From: Anaspis maculata
Lineage: Eukaryota; Arthropoda; Insecta; Coleoptera; Scraptiidae
Direction of reading: 5' to 3'
Length of the DNA stretch: 64,000 nucleotides
Assembly: GCA_949128115.1 (NCBI GenBank)
Contig: OX421963.1
Span: 86,623,602-86,687,601 of the forward strand
Below are positions 34,829 through 46,100 of this stretch, piece after piece. The notes under the pieces are model-generated. The model did not search any database. It saw nothing but the letters and a program-made list of their open reading frames with translations, and was not told the origin of the DNA. Position 1 is the stretch's first letter. The number at the start of each line of letters is the position of its first letter. A program made the position numbers and the translations under genes.

Positions 34829-36716
34829 AAGGGCGAGGGCTCGATTTCAAGTTGAAGACCTAGAGATTTTGTTTTTTTTATAGATTGTACTTTTTTGCAT
34901 GACAAAAAAAATCATAGGTTTACACTACTTGTATATTGAATAGTATATTCTATAAAAAAGCTAGTTTTTTATAGCTTGCTGTGACTAGGGAAGTGAAAAA
35001 ACCAACGAAGAGCTCTCAAGAAGAACTCAAGAAGCTCCTTGGCACACAAGTCCTCGCAAGTATTGGGACTATGCTACCCTACTTTCATTTATTTGTTAAA
35101 AACGGTACGGTTAAAAACGGAATAAATCAAAAAAACCTGAATCAGCCCCGAAATCACACATAATTTTTTTCCTTCTAAAAATAGAAGCTTTCATCATAAG
35201 AGAGACACACTCGAACTTGGCACTGAGGATAATCTCGTATAGCCTTACAGAAATCGCAAAAATTTTATTAAAAAAACATTTCAAACTCACTTTGATTTTA
35301 TAATTTGGCTGTGATGAATCACCGTATTCCACAACCCCCGCCAGCACCAGCCCGTGTTCCTAGTGTTTTCTAACGAGTGTAGAAACTGCAATGCGCCACA
35401 TTGAGGTGAATCCAATGGTTTTATGGTACCTAGTCGCTTTGTTGATTGATCCTCCTGATAATCGCAATAAGACTTCAGATAGATCAGAGATACCCATTTA
35501 TTGTACTGAGACTGCTCCGATCCCAAGTTCAAAATGCTTGTTGTTAACATCTTGATGAATTAGGTACCTACTGAAGGGACGTCAATTTATAAAATATCGT
35601 CCTCGATATCGTCATGACTGATGGTATAGTAACATCGATGGCATGTTGTATTCGTTCACCTTATGGAATCACCCTTGTCGGAGACAAATACTCTCAAACT
35701 TCTGAAATTCTAGGAAGTAAATTTTTTTACTACCCAGGTACCTGTAAGTATATAATCTTCGTAATCCTGTGCAATAAATAAATAAACTCGGACTTATTTA
35801 GCCTTTTCCTTGTTGTCGGAATCTTTTAGCACTTCAAAGTGATATTAAATTTGTAATAAACTAACGGGGTGATCAAATAACACTGGATGATGAATAATAA
35901 TCAAGCTTTGAATCTCAACTCCGTTGATTGGTAGAGAGCAAATTAAATTGATTCAAATCAGGTATAAACTACATACGAAAATAATCGTCGTTTTGATTGC
36001 TGAAGGCGTTTGAAGAAGAATGAAAATCAATTTCGGTTGCTCCGGTATTTGCAGGGTCAGGGTAGATATTGATCAAACAGTGCGATGCATCTTTTTTTTT
36101 GCTGCATAAAGTTTGATTCAAACGCTGTCGAACGATTATTTCCAGTTTCATTATTTTAATGGAATCAGAATTAAGAATTTTATTTTTCTACATTTTAAAT
36201 TTGTATCGTATTCATATCACTGCAGGATTACGTTTATCTTCAAGTGTAGCACTTGTGGGATTTATGTAGTTATAACATATCTATATGCCTGCTCATGGTT
36301 AGGTATTGTATCTTAAACATCATGGGAAAATTCTAAAGTTTAATCTAGACGTTACCAATTTGCTTCACCTTTAATCTCATATATTTTTTTGCCATTGTTC
36401 ACCAGTTGTTCACAATTATTGCACCATGGCCATTGCTCACAAATCATGGTATGATTATGTTTTATCTTTGTTTGATGAGAAACACTAGGCACGTAGCTCT
36501 TAGATTATACCTGGAATTTTTAAAATAGCAATGAATTATTACAGCTTCATATTTTAATCAAGTAAATATGTGTCCACCTGTAATATACTTGTTACTTGAT
36601 AAAAAGAATAAAGCCACAAAATTTTACTACAGCCTACGATATTCTGGCTTTCAATTTCCTTCACGTAGAAGAAATCCTTTTCATGAGAATGTTTCATACT
36701 TTTTCAGTATTTTCAT
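34829..36716. other. AT-rich intergenic stretch
   Basis: No gene, RNA gene or clear repeat recognised. Confidence 0.45.
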
Positions 36717-36724
36717 CGTGTGAT

Positions 36725-37576
36725 CAGGGCTGGGCGGTATTTCAAATACAAGTATTTGAAATACGTATTTGAAATACATTGAAGTATTTTGTATTTTGTA
36801 TTTAAATACATTTGATTGAGAAGTATTTGTATTTTGTATTTTGGAATAGTTCAGGCAGCTAGTATTTCGTATTTTGTATTTTAAATACATTTTTCGGAAA
36901 AGTATTTTGATTTTCGAAATACAAAATACAAAATACATTTGTTTCACATGCTCTTTAGTCTGTTCGGGCCGAAATTGTTCTGGTAATACTATTTTCACCC
37001 CATTGACATCTCTTGCTTTTGCACACTATCTGGGATCGATTATGGGTTCGATTGCATCTTTCACGTTTTACGTTTTACTGGTAAGTGCATCCTACTGTCA
37101 GCGACGAGAGGTTCCATGTCGGATGTCGGACAATATTTTCGAAAAGCTGGTTGTCCTCAAAGAAAATCAACATATGTTATTTTGAAGAATTGATGAATGA
37201 AGTAAGGAATAGGTTTAAATATGAAGTTGTCTTCACTTTATGTTTATTTTATTTGTCTTTTCATAGTTCATAATAACTTACTTATTGTTGCGACTGAATC
37301 AATGAAGTGTTCTCATTGAAATACTTGCATTTTACGGATTTTCCAATAAAATGGTTAAAATACGCAATAGGAATGTATTTTGTATTCTGTATTTGGAATA
37401 CTCTAGGTTGTATTTTGTATTTTGGAATTTCTTAGTCTTCCAAAATACGTATTTTGTATTTTGTATTCCAAAGACATTTCAAGAAGTAGTTTGTATTTTG
37501 TATTTCCACTATCTTGGATCGTGTATTTTGTATTTTGTATTTAAATACATTTTTCGAAGTATTTTGCCCAGCCCTG
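36725..37576 (+). mobile_element. hAT element remnant, 852 bp, with perfect 8-bp target duplication
   Basis: The termini CAGGGCTGGGC / GCCCAGCCCTG are perfect inverses and CGTGTGAT flanks both ends (36717-36724 and 37577-37584), as expected of hAT. Subterminal regions are arrays of GTATTTTGTATTT / AAATACAAAATAC words in inverted orientation. The middle (about 36990-37190) keeps decayed coding text from a hAT transposase C-terminus (RMSDNIFEKLVVLKEN), the dimerisation end of the family. It is not autonomous. Confidence 0.93.
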
Positions 37577-37584
37577 CGTGTGAT

Positions 37585-38500
37585 ATACACCCTGCTTGAC
37601 ATTAATAATGATAATGAAAATAAATATACAAAACATTTTTAGTTATACGGAAGTACCCAACCATTTTCCGTGAAAACCTGCAATAATCAATAATACCTAT
37701 CTGAAGTCACCATTATTCCTATAACTATCTCTATCTACCTATTCTACCTAAGTAAATCCATAGTGAAAATAGAGTTACTGAGAATCAGTAACAATCACTT
37801 GATCACTAGAGAAAAATCACGTCTACACTAAACTTAATTTTAGGGTAGGTTAGTGTACGCATGATGTGTACTTTAACGATAAAAACTTTTGTTCTTACAT
37901 AGCTTCTCCTTGTACTTATTTAAGCAATATGAGAGAATCATGACGATTATAAGGAACTGTTGAAGCCTTATCCATGGACAACAACTATAAGGCTTCTCCG
38001 ATAAAATAAAAAAAAGTTGGTAGAATACAGAGTGATTCGAAACTCGTTTTATTAATTTCTATTAGTTATTATTGTTTAACTTGTTCAAAGAGTTTCAAGT
38101 GTTTTTCGATAACTAGGTAGCCAATCTTATGGAATTACAAATAAATACTTACTGGGTACTTAAGCGTCATCCGCGGTCGGCAGTGTTTTTCTCTGGATGA
38201 GTAAATATTGGAAAAATTATTTGCTCATTGGAAAATATTAGGACCTTGGCAGTAATTATTTAGAAAAAAAATAGGGGCCGGAACGTTCGCCATTCGTTGG
38301 CGGCGAACAGATCAATAAGTGGAGTCTGAAAACAGAATTAGTGAAAATTGAATCTTGTCGTGGAAAAACTGATTTAAATCGCCAATAGGTAATGAGAAGG
38401 GTCTATTGTTCCACTGGATAATAGAAACTGATACACTCAAAATAAAAATTTATATCTTTGATGTTAGACTTTCAGTCCGGATAATTCCAAAACCAATTTG
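37585..38500. other. AT-rich intergenic stretch
   Basis: No gene is recognised. 38440-38500 resembles 61955-62012 (GATGTTAGACTTTCAGTC, AATTCCAAAACC), so its end is a fragment of the foldback family found there. Confidence 0.5.
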
Positions 38501-38502
38501 TG

Positions 38503-38582
38503 ATAATTGGGATTGGGATTGGGATTGGGATTGAGATTGAGATTGAGATTGAGATTGAGATTGAGATTGAGATTGAGATTGG
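38503..38582. repeat. Hexanucleotide microsatellite (ATTGGG)n(ATTGAG)n
   Basis: About four ATTGGG units run into about nine ATTGAG units. The Leu/Gly/Arg and Gln/Ser open frames over it are repeat translation only. Confidence 0.95.
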
Positions 38583-38589
38583 TTGTGAA

Positions 38590-39135
38590 ATACTTCTTCT
38601 CCTCGGAAATTGAATGTATCTGCTGGCGAGTCCCAATGGACGAGAGATCGAAGAACGCAACGGCCTTCATGGTGCCATCGAGAAGACTTTTTCGAATCAC
38701 CAGTATTCCATTCGGTCTCACTAATGCTCCAGCGACGTGGCAGAAGCTGATCGATCGGGTCTTGGAGTTCAACTAGAACCCTTCGTCTTCGTCTACCTTG
38801 ACGACATCGTGGTTGCAACCTCGGACTTCGATCGCCACCTGCGAGCTATAACGGAGGTGTTGCGACGACTACAAGATGCTGGGTTGGTTATTGGTCGAGA
38901 CAAGCGCCAGTTTTGCCGCCCGGAGCTACACTGCCTCGGATACGTGGTCAACAGGGGTCAAGAATCGATCCAGAGAAGGTGCAGGCTATTCTGGAGTTGG
39001 CCATCCTAGAGTTGGCCGTCCTGACGAAGGTGGAAGAGTTGAGTAGGGTTTTGTGTATGGCCGGCTGGTACCGCCACTTTATTCCGAATTTATCAACCGC
39101 CGTAGCTACGATGAACATCCTCCTCCGAAAAAAAC
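38590..39135 (+). pseudogene. Ty3/gypsy reverse-transcriptase remnant
   Basis: Translates in shifting frames to RT text: RITSIPFGLTNAPATWQKLI, then VFVYLDDIVVATSDFDRHL (the YLDD catalytic box, near 38790-38830), QFCRPELHCLGYVV, then PEKVQAILELA and GWYRHFIPNLS. At least two frameshifts (about 38770 and 38975), one near a duplicated AGAGTTGGCC block, disable it. It is cut off before the RNase H domain. Confidence 0.88.
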
Positions 39136-39630
39136 CTTCAAAACAAAAGAGTACGGGGTCCAATCAAAGATATTTTCACATGAGAGTTTTGTATCTTGAC
39201 TTGGGTAATAATTGTTCGCTTACACCATTGGTTCCTAATTTTTTTTTGACAGGTGAAATTGGATTCAACATTTCCGGCTATAGACATTTGCGTTCGCGGT
39301 ACTCATCCTCCTAAGCTTCAAGGGCAATTCAAGGCGAAAAATAGGTCCAGTTCTCCACAAAGGCACAGGCCATTTCCAGTCCCTTTCAAAAGGGACAAAA
39401 GATTACCATAGCCTGAAAAGAGCAATACAAAAAGAATAGACCAGATCTAAGAGACGCAGCCTTTGGAAAGATATTCATAATAGGGGAGAAGCCCCGTACG
39501 CACCGGCCCACGAACTTAGATTGTAGGGAACAGAGGAAACAACTGAAAACAGAAAAGAAGTTCCCACTCACTCACTCCTTTTTCGGTATCTAGATGCTGG
39601 GCCTTACCCTAACATAACTTATATTTATAA
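39136..39630. other. Spacer after the gypsy remnant
   Basis: No clear gene. It may include further decayed pol sequence, but no motif is recognisable. Confidence 0.4.
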
Positions 39631-41291
39631 GGCCCAACTGCACCGCTAACACTTAACATTAAAGTAGAGTTTTACTGGTCCTTAACTTTGAAGTACACTG
39701 CACCGTCAACAAACTGTGGCTTAGGGATGCTTAAGCTTAGCCTAAAATAAGCCCAGGGTGTGGTACGGCTTAGCCACCACTTATCAACATTTGAGATCAT
39801 ATGCAGCTGTGCATGCAGTCAAAAAATGAACAATACCGTGAATAACAATATCCCAATGGATAAGGACTTATTGGATAATGATTTAGACGAATGGGCTACT
39901 TGCCCAATTTTTTTTATTGGCTTAATCGATAGTATGGCTAAAAATAATGCTCCCGTATTTTGTTTTTTTCCCTAATTCCCAAAATTGCGACCGTAATTGG
40001 TATTTGAAAAATATTTTTGTGCCGTCGCAAATATACTAAAAACAGCACTGTTGGATTGAAAACTCAAAAAACTGTTAGAGTGGCATCACTATTTGGAAAA
40101 GACAGACATGAAAACTCCACTGAAGTTTCCCTGCTGTTAACTATCATTTCTTTGGAAAAAAAAATCGGGAAAAAATCTTTCTAACCAATGGAACCTATAC
40201 AGGTGTCTCAAAAGTATCGCATTCCGAGTCCAGAGCGACATATGAAATCCACTCAAGAATACAAGAAGAATATCCAAAAAAATTTGTGACGTTTATTTTT
40301 GGAAATATGGGGGATCAAGGTGTAGAGGACTTGGCTCCCCTCTATTTTCGTAAGTCAAAATGATTTTGGGGAATTATTTGTGATATGATAATCAGTTAAA
40401 ATTATCAACCACTGGATGTGCACTAAGCTTCTATTTGATATACAGGGTGATTAATAAATGTCAAGAATTCATTTTCCTCCAAAAACGTGAATAAAATTTC
40501 ATCTATGGCAACAAAAAGAGTCATATCTTATTCTAAATTATTTGGGGAACCGATGGAATATTTTAGATATAATTGTAGAATACTGGATTTTTGTGATTCA
40601 TGACTCGATCACCTTGTATCGTGAACAGAAATTCACTGCACACCCACTGGTTGATAATTTCCACTGATAAGTCTATCACAAACAGTTTATCAAAACCACT
40701 TCGAATATTGAAAATAGAGGGGGAAGAAGTTCCACCCTTTTGCCCTTATTATTTCAGCAGAAGAAAAAAGATTCATCTTTCAATTTTCACCCTGTATACT
40801 GAATATAGCGCGTCACAGGGATGTATGCTTTTGACATGTTGAACAAGTAGGGATGAGCTAACCATCTGGCAAAAAATCGTTTGAGAATTTTTTTTGTCAA
40901 GCAAAAAATCTAATTCAAACTATTGGAGTTTCCCTGAAAACGAGAGGGGTCGAGCAGCTCTGGGAACTCGCCATTACACGTACCTGAGCAAAATGCCAAT
41001 AACCTTAACCTATTGACGGTTCATATCCGTGCGGTTCATACCCTGTGATCTGTGATCGACACTGTTACCAATCTGTGTGACAAAAAAGCGAGGGAAATTC
41101 AAAAACAACCAAATTTAATGGCCAAAAATTGAATATCCCCAAGGTTTGAAACTTTGCTAGAGCTTAATCATGGCTTAGCTAAGATTTGCTTAAGCTAAAT
41201 CGGTGCAGTGAACTCATGGCCCTTAGGTGAACCCTTACTTAAGCCGAGCTTACTAAAGTAGAGATTTAAGGGTGAGCGGTGCAGTTGGGCC
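39631..41291. mobile_element. Harbinger-like TIR element, 1.66 kb
   Basis: The left end GGCCCAACTGCACCGCT and right end AGCGGTGCAGTTGGGCC are perfect inverses, with TAA flanking both (39628-39630 and 41292-41294). This fits PIF/Harbinger. Subterminal TTAAGC/GCTTAA words recur at both ends. A short frame (39760-39975) with an acidic stretch (DKDLLDNDLDEW) is the only coding trace and is not recognisable. The interior (about 40198-40800) holds another foldback fragment related to 58805-59459. Confidence 0.82.
40198..40800. repeat. Foldback fragment related to the 58.8 kb element
   Basis: Starts TATACAGGTGTCTCAAAAG, and the block GGAAATATGGGGGATCAAGG ... CTCCCCTCTATTTTCG matches the left arm of 58805-59459. 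An inner TIR pair TACAGGGTGAT (40442) / ATCACCTTGTA (about 40610) and CACCCTGTATACTG (40790) are further terminus-like motifs. Boundaries are uncertain. Confidence 0.55.
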
Positions 41292-41485
41292 TAACACTAA
41301 CATAAATGTTGAATCTGATCAATCCACGATAAGAATTTCGAACCACGCTCCCCAAACAAAGTGTAAAAGTTGGTCAAGGTGTAGAATCAGGTGTCCATCG
41401 GAGTATTGATGTGTGACAGCTTTAAAATAATCATTAGGGGAAACTCATCTTTTAGGGAACACTTTAGAAAACTTAGCTATCCTAG

Positions 41486-41890
41486 GCCTTGTTTACGCGA
41501 GGTTTAAAACTGGTGTTAAGGTCCGTAACATCAATGTTATCGTCCGCATAAACACCTCTAAACGCAAATTTCGCAACAGCTGTTAAGCTTAGCTAAATGT
41601 GATTTTAAATTGCATTTAGTAAGCAAACAACTGTTGGCAATCGCACGTAGACGCCCATGCCCATCCGCAGTACACTGATGTAGCGAATGTTGCCTAAAAT
41701 CGTGGTTTTTAGGCAACTTTCACTACAGAAGTGTACTGCGGAATGTATTTTACTGCCAGGGACTTTTCTCACACGATTCAAGAATAGCGGCCTAGGTTAA
41801 GGGGCTGTCGGCTGTCATTTTGGTCGGCGCGCGTAAACACTCCTCACCAACCACTGTTAAAATCTCTGCTTAGCCTCGCGTAAACAAGCT
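41486..41890 (+). mobile_element. MITE, 405 bp, copy A
   Basis: Ends GCCTTGTTTACGCGAGG / CCTCGCGTAAACAAGCT with a 5-bp duplication CCTAG (41481-41485 and 41891-41895). It contains, in its middle, one half of the palindromic MITE seen at 55992-56168. The inverted copy B follows 61 bp away. Confidence 0.85.
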
Positions 41891-41951
41891 CCTAGATACC
41901 AGCGTTAAGGTAGGGTCAGGAATAGGAACGAGCCTGTATTTAAACACTTTG

Positions 41952-42356
41952 AGCTTGTTTACGCGAGGCTTAGCAGAGATTTTAACAGTGGTTAGTTAGG
42001 AGTGTTTACGCGCGCCGCCCAAAATGACAGCCGACAGCCCCTTAACCTAGGCCGCTATTCTTGAATCGTGTGAGAAAAGTCCCTGGCAGTAAAATACATT
42101 CCGCAGTACACTTCTGTAGTGAAAGTTGCCTAAAAACCACGATTTTAGGCAACATTCGCTACATCAGTGTACTGCGGATGGGCATGGGCGTTTACGTGCG
42201 ATTGCCAGCACTTGTTTGCTTACTAAATGCAATTTAAAATCACATTTAGCTAAGCTCAACAGCTGTTGCAAAACTTGCGTTTAGAGGTGTTTATGCGGAC
42301 GATAACATTGATGTTACGGACCTTGACACCAGTTTTAAACCTCGTGTAAACAAGGC
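41952..42356 (-). mobile_element. MITE, 405 bp, copy B (inverted)
   Basis: Nearly identical to copy A but reversed, and the same length. The flanks CTTTG and CATTG differ at one base in five, so it looks like an independent insertion rather than an inverted duplication of one copy. Confidence 0.82.
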
Positions 42357-42359
42357 CAT

Positions 42360-43054
42360 TGACATGTATATAGAAGTCAATACAATGATTTTATGTTACA
42401 ACTAATTTCTGTGTCTTACTGCGTTCAAACTAGAGGTAAAGTCGATCTCAACACGCCCAGGATCTCTATCCACAAACCACAAGAAGGAACCACAACAGGA
42501 TGGTGTCCTGATACTAGATGATCACCGGCCAAAACAGTCCAAAAAGCGGGAAAAGTGATTGAATTCAAATAAGTTCAATTAAATTGAAGTATGTTGGGTT
42601 GCCTATCCATCCAGGTGCATAAGCTAATGAGTTGAGGGGGCTCCAGTATTAAGAATGAGTATTATTATTGAACAATCGAATACCTATCACAAAGAGCAAT
42701 ATTGGTGTTTTTCAACAGGATCCCAAGATACTTAAAGAATAGCGAATTATTGTTAATTTTAAAATCTTTCGAGTATCCAGCCAAGAAGATATTCACATAG
42801 ACCAGTGAGTTCTGGGTAGGTGTCTACCGGTACTTGTTTCTGCGATGAATTTCCTACGAAAATTCCAAATTTAGCGTGATTCCCCACTTCTATGTTGCAC
42901 AACAAACAACAATATACATATGTATACAAAGCCAGTTTATGATAACTTTTTTAAAAGAAATAGGTGCGATGCGATCTCCATGAAGGTCACAAGGCCACTG
43001 AGTTGCCTGCATGCTCTTTACATCAATCAGTATAATCTCCGACCGATACTCAAG
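42360..43054 (+). promoter_or_regulatory. Upstream region of the serine protease gene
   Basis: No other gene is present. An initiator-like ATCAGTAT (A at 43029) lies 26 bp before the ATG, without a TATA box at the right distance. The leader could also be spliced from further upstream. Confidence 0.3.
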
Positions 43055-43148
43055 ATGTTGACTACTCCAACAACGCTACTAACATTGTTTCTGGTCATTA
43101 CTGCTGTAACTTACAGCGCAAGAGTACCAGGAGAAGTTAGCAAGCAGA
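43055..43148 (+). CDS. Protease exon 1 (signal peptide)
   Basis: ATG followed by a hydrophobic run ([16 protein letters not shown]) and ending AGCAGA|GTGAGT in phase 1. The upstream in-frame extension starting near 42920 lacks signal-peptide character, so this ATG is preferred. Confidence 0.85.
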
Positions 43149-46100
43149 GTGAGTTTCGCTCTTTTATTTTGTGTTTCCCCCTTTACATGTCGCAGTGAAT
43201 GAGCGATTTTGAACTTTCAGAATGTGAATATTACTACAGAAAGTTCGGAGAAAGGCCGAATCCTGTCCTGTCCGCTACGCACTCTTCGAACCTTCCGGAT
43301 AAGTCGTGCAAAGGGGGCACCCCGCTCGTTTCAAAAGGTGAAGATGCCACAGATGCAGAGTTTCCGCACATGGTACGTGAATCTCGTTTTGATGTACACA
43401 GCTTTGGTAACTGACGCAGATTAATAGTGAGCTTCAAAATAGGCCTCAAATAGATAAGGTTATTATTTAATTGATATTATTGAGGCTCGGTTATTGAAGC
43501 AAATTGCTTCTTAACCTCAGCCAATGGCTAAAGAGCAAGCCCTCAAGGCCAACCAATCAACAAAAAAAAAACCTCAGCCAAGACACGTGAAGTTCTAGGC
43601 TACCCTATTTCCAAAAGGGATGTGATCCGCTCACACGTGAAGCTGCTAGGCAATCAGGGCCGTGATTGGCTGCAGTACTGCGATAGCCCAGTGATCGCTT
43701 CCCTCTAGAAATACGGCCCTAGAGTGCGTAGTAAATACTAGGTTTTAGTACCAGTCCCTTGATGTACGCAACCCAAAATACATTGAAATGCATCACCTGT
43801 TGTGTTCAGGTATCGTCGCGTGATTTCTATATTTCTCAGCTTCTCGAGGGAAGTATTTGTTGTTGTTTACATCCTCGATACATGCAAATAGGTATACAGT
43901 ATAGCGATACACATGCACCATGTCTATCATGATGTCGATATTATTTGAAAAAATGTGTTTTTTCTAAAATCAAAATATTTTCAGGCGAGACTTGGATATT
44001 TGGACCACAAACACAACGATTCTGTAGAATGGCTATGTGGCGGAAGCTTGATCAGCGAGAAGCACGTTTTGACTGCAGCTCATTGTATCGTAGACAATGC
44101 GTAAGTTGTAAAATTATTCCCTAACTGAAAAATCTGTTGTGGTGACACAAGCTTTAGTATCCAGGAACCTTTGGCAAATTTTCTTCGAAACGACTTTTCG
44201 GGTGTAAAGTTGGGATTGGAGATAAAGATTGAAAATCGAGTGGAAAATCATTTGCAGAAAATTAAAAATTGTGTTTTGGAAGATTTGAATTGTCTGGGAA
44301 AACCTCAAATCTTTCTCTAAATAATCTAATTGTAAAAATCGTCAATTAAAGGTTCAATTTAAGCTCCATCATTTGAGTCGGTTTCGAAAAACCTGACAAG
44401 TTTTACGTTTTCAACCAAAAAAGTCCAGAGACATTGGGAAAAAAAGAGGCCCTCGCTACGCTCGGGCACCAGCTGTATCTAGATACAACTGCAAGTTTTA
44501 CGTAGATACGTCTATGTGTAAGAGGGTATTGGGGCAATTTCGAAGGTTCCACAATGAACTTGAATGTTTCGGGATATTTTCGAACGTTCCAGACTATTCC
44601 CAAATATTCCAGAACATACCGGAACATTCTGAAATGTTGTGGAATTATCTCGAATGCTCTTGAATTTTCTCGACTGTCCCAGAAATTTCTAGGGGGCGAA
44701 ACTTCCCGAACATTCTAGAACATTCTGAAATGCTGTGGAATGACCTCAAATGTTAGGTACTCAATATTCTGGAACGTTCCAGGTTGTTTCCGAGCGTTCC
44801 AGACCATTCCCGAACATTCCAGAACATACCGGAACATTCTGAAATTTCTAGGAGGTGAAACTTCCAGCACTTGTGTCTTCAAAAACACGCTCTTCAGGTG
44901 GAACCGGGAACCTTCCTAATTTTCATTTTAATATTTTTTCCACATACTTATATTGATATTGACTATACGCTCAATTAGTGGTGACGTCAAAAGTTGAGTT
45001 TTGTATGAAAACAATCTCTGCTAGGTTGGCAGCACCCACTGTCACTCCTGAGAGTGCTTTCCACCCTCCCCTTCCCACATCCTCCACTGCAGCTGTCAAA
45101 CAAAATGTAAAATGTATTTAACCAGCATTATCCCACCCTCGAAGGTCTTTTTGGTTACGAAACACCCTACAGGGAGGTCGTTGTATCTGTTGATCCGTAA
45201 ATATTCCATTGGCTGTCACTTTGACAAGAAGTGTTGCCAACTTACGTGTTCGTTGTTTTCATACAAAACCCACGTTTTGACGTCACACTAATTGAGCGTA
45301 TTGTCGATAGGTAGATTACCTTTCGTTACATAGACAGGAACAGACAAGAAGGTATGTAGGTATACAACCAATTTGACACCACTCTATTTTAGTAGATTTC
45401 ATACTTACCGGTTTCGTTCACAACTGCACCAACAGATGGCGCATGTGCATATAATAATAATAATAATAATAATAATAAAGGACTTTTATTTCATATCGCT
45501 GTTGAGAGGCGAAGTCTAGCAGATTGCTATTCAACTCAACCTTCTCAACACGTTTAGGTACAAGTAAATATAACATAAATCAAATTGAAAACTCCGAATC
45601 TAAAATTATCCACAAATATATACATTATAAACAAAGTTTCATGAAGAATGAAAAGCAAACATTAGGTTGTGCTGAAGGTGAACAAGAAGATGAAATGAAT
45701 GATCCTTCTAAACTGTACCCGATTTCAGAAACTTAAAAAGACTTGTCTTAAACGATGCGATGGCCGGCGACTGCAACAACTTCAGGGGAAGTGAATTGTA
45801 AAGTTTGACAGAGTTAAAGGTAAATGATCTTCGAAAGAGAGACGTATGATGGTGAGGCATTTGGCCTTATTCTCTATGCCATTGAAATTGAAAATTGAAA
45901 ATGTTTCGTTTTTCACTCTGGTTTATTTCGGTACGTAAGCATATTAGGCTGGGATCCCAAATATGGATGGAAATTAGACCTGAATCCCTGCCTGAACTGG
46001 CATAGTACGTACTTGTTTACCCAGTCTCAAGATCAATTTCAGCTCTTCAAAGTCCCATTTTCAATATTGAAAATTTTCAATGGCATAGAGAATAAGGCCG

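Noticed and set aside
38450..38818. Gln/Ser, Asn/Leu and Leu/Arg repeat proteins
   Set aside because: Translations of the hexanucleotide microsatellite in different frames fused to the gypsy RT remnant read out of frame.
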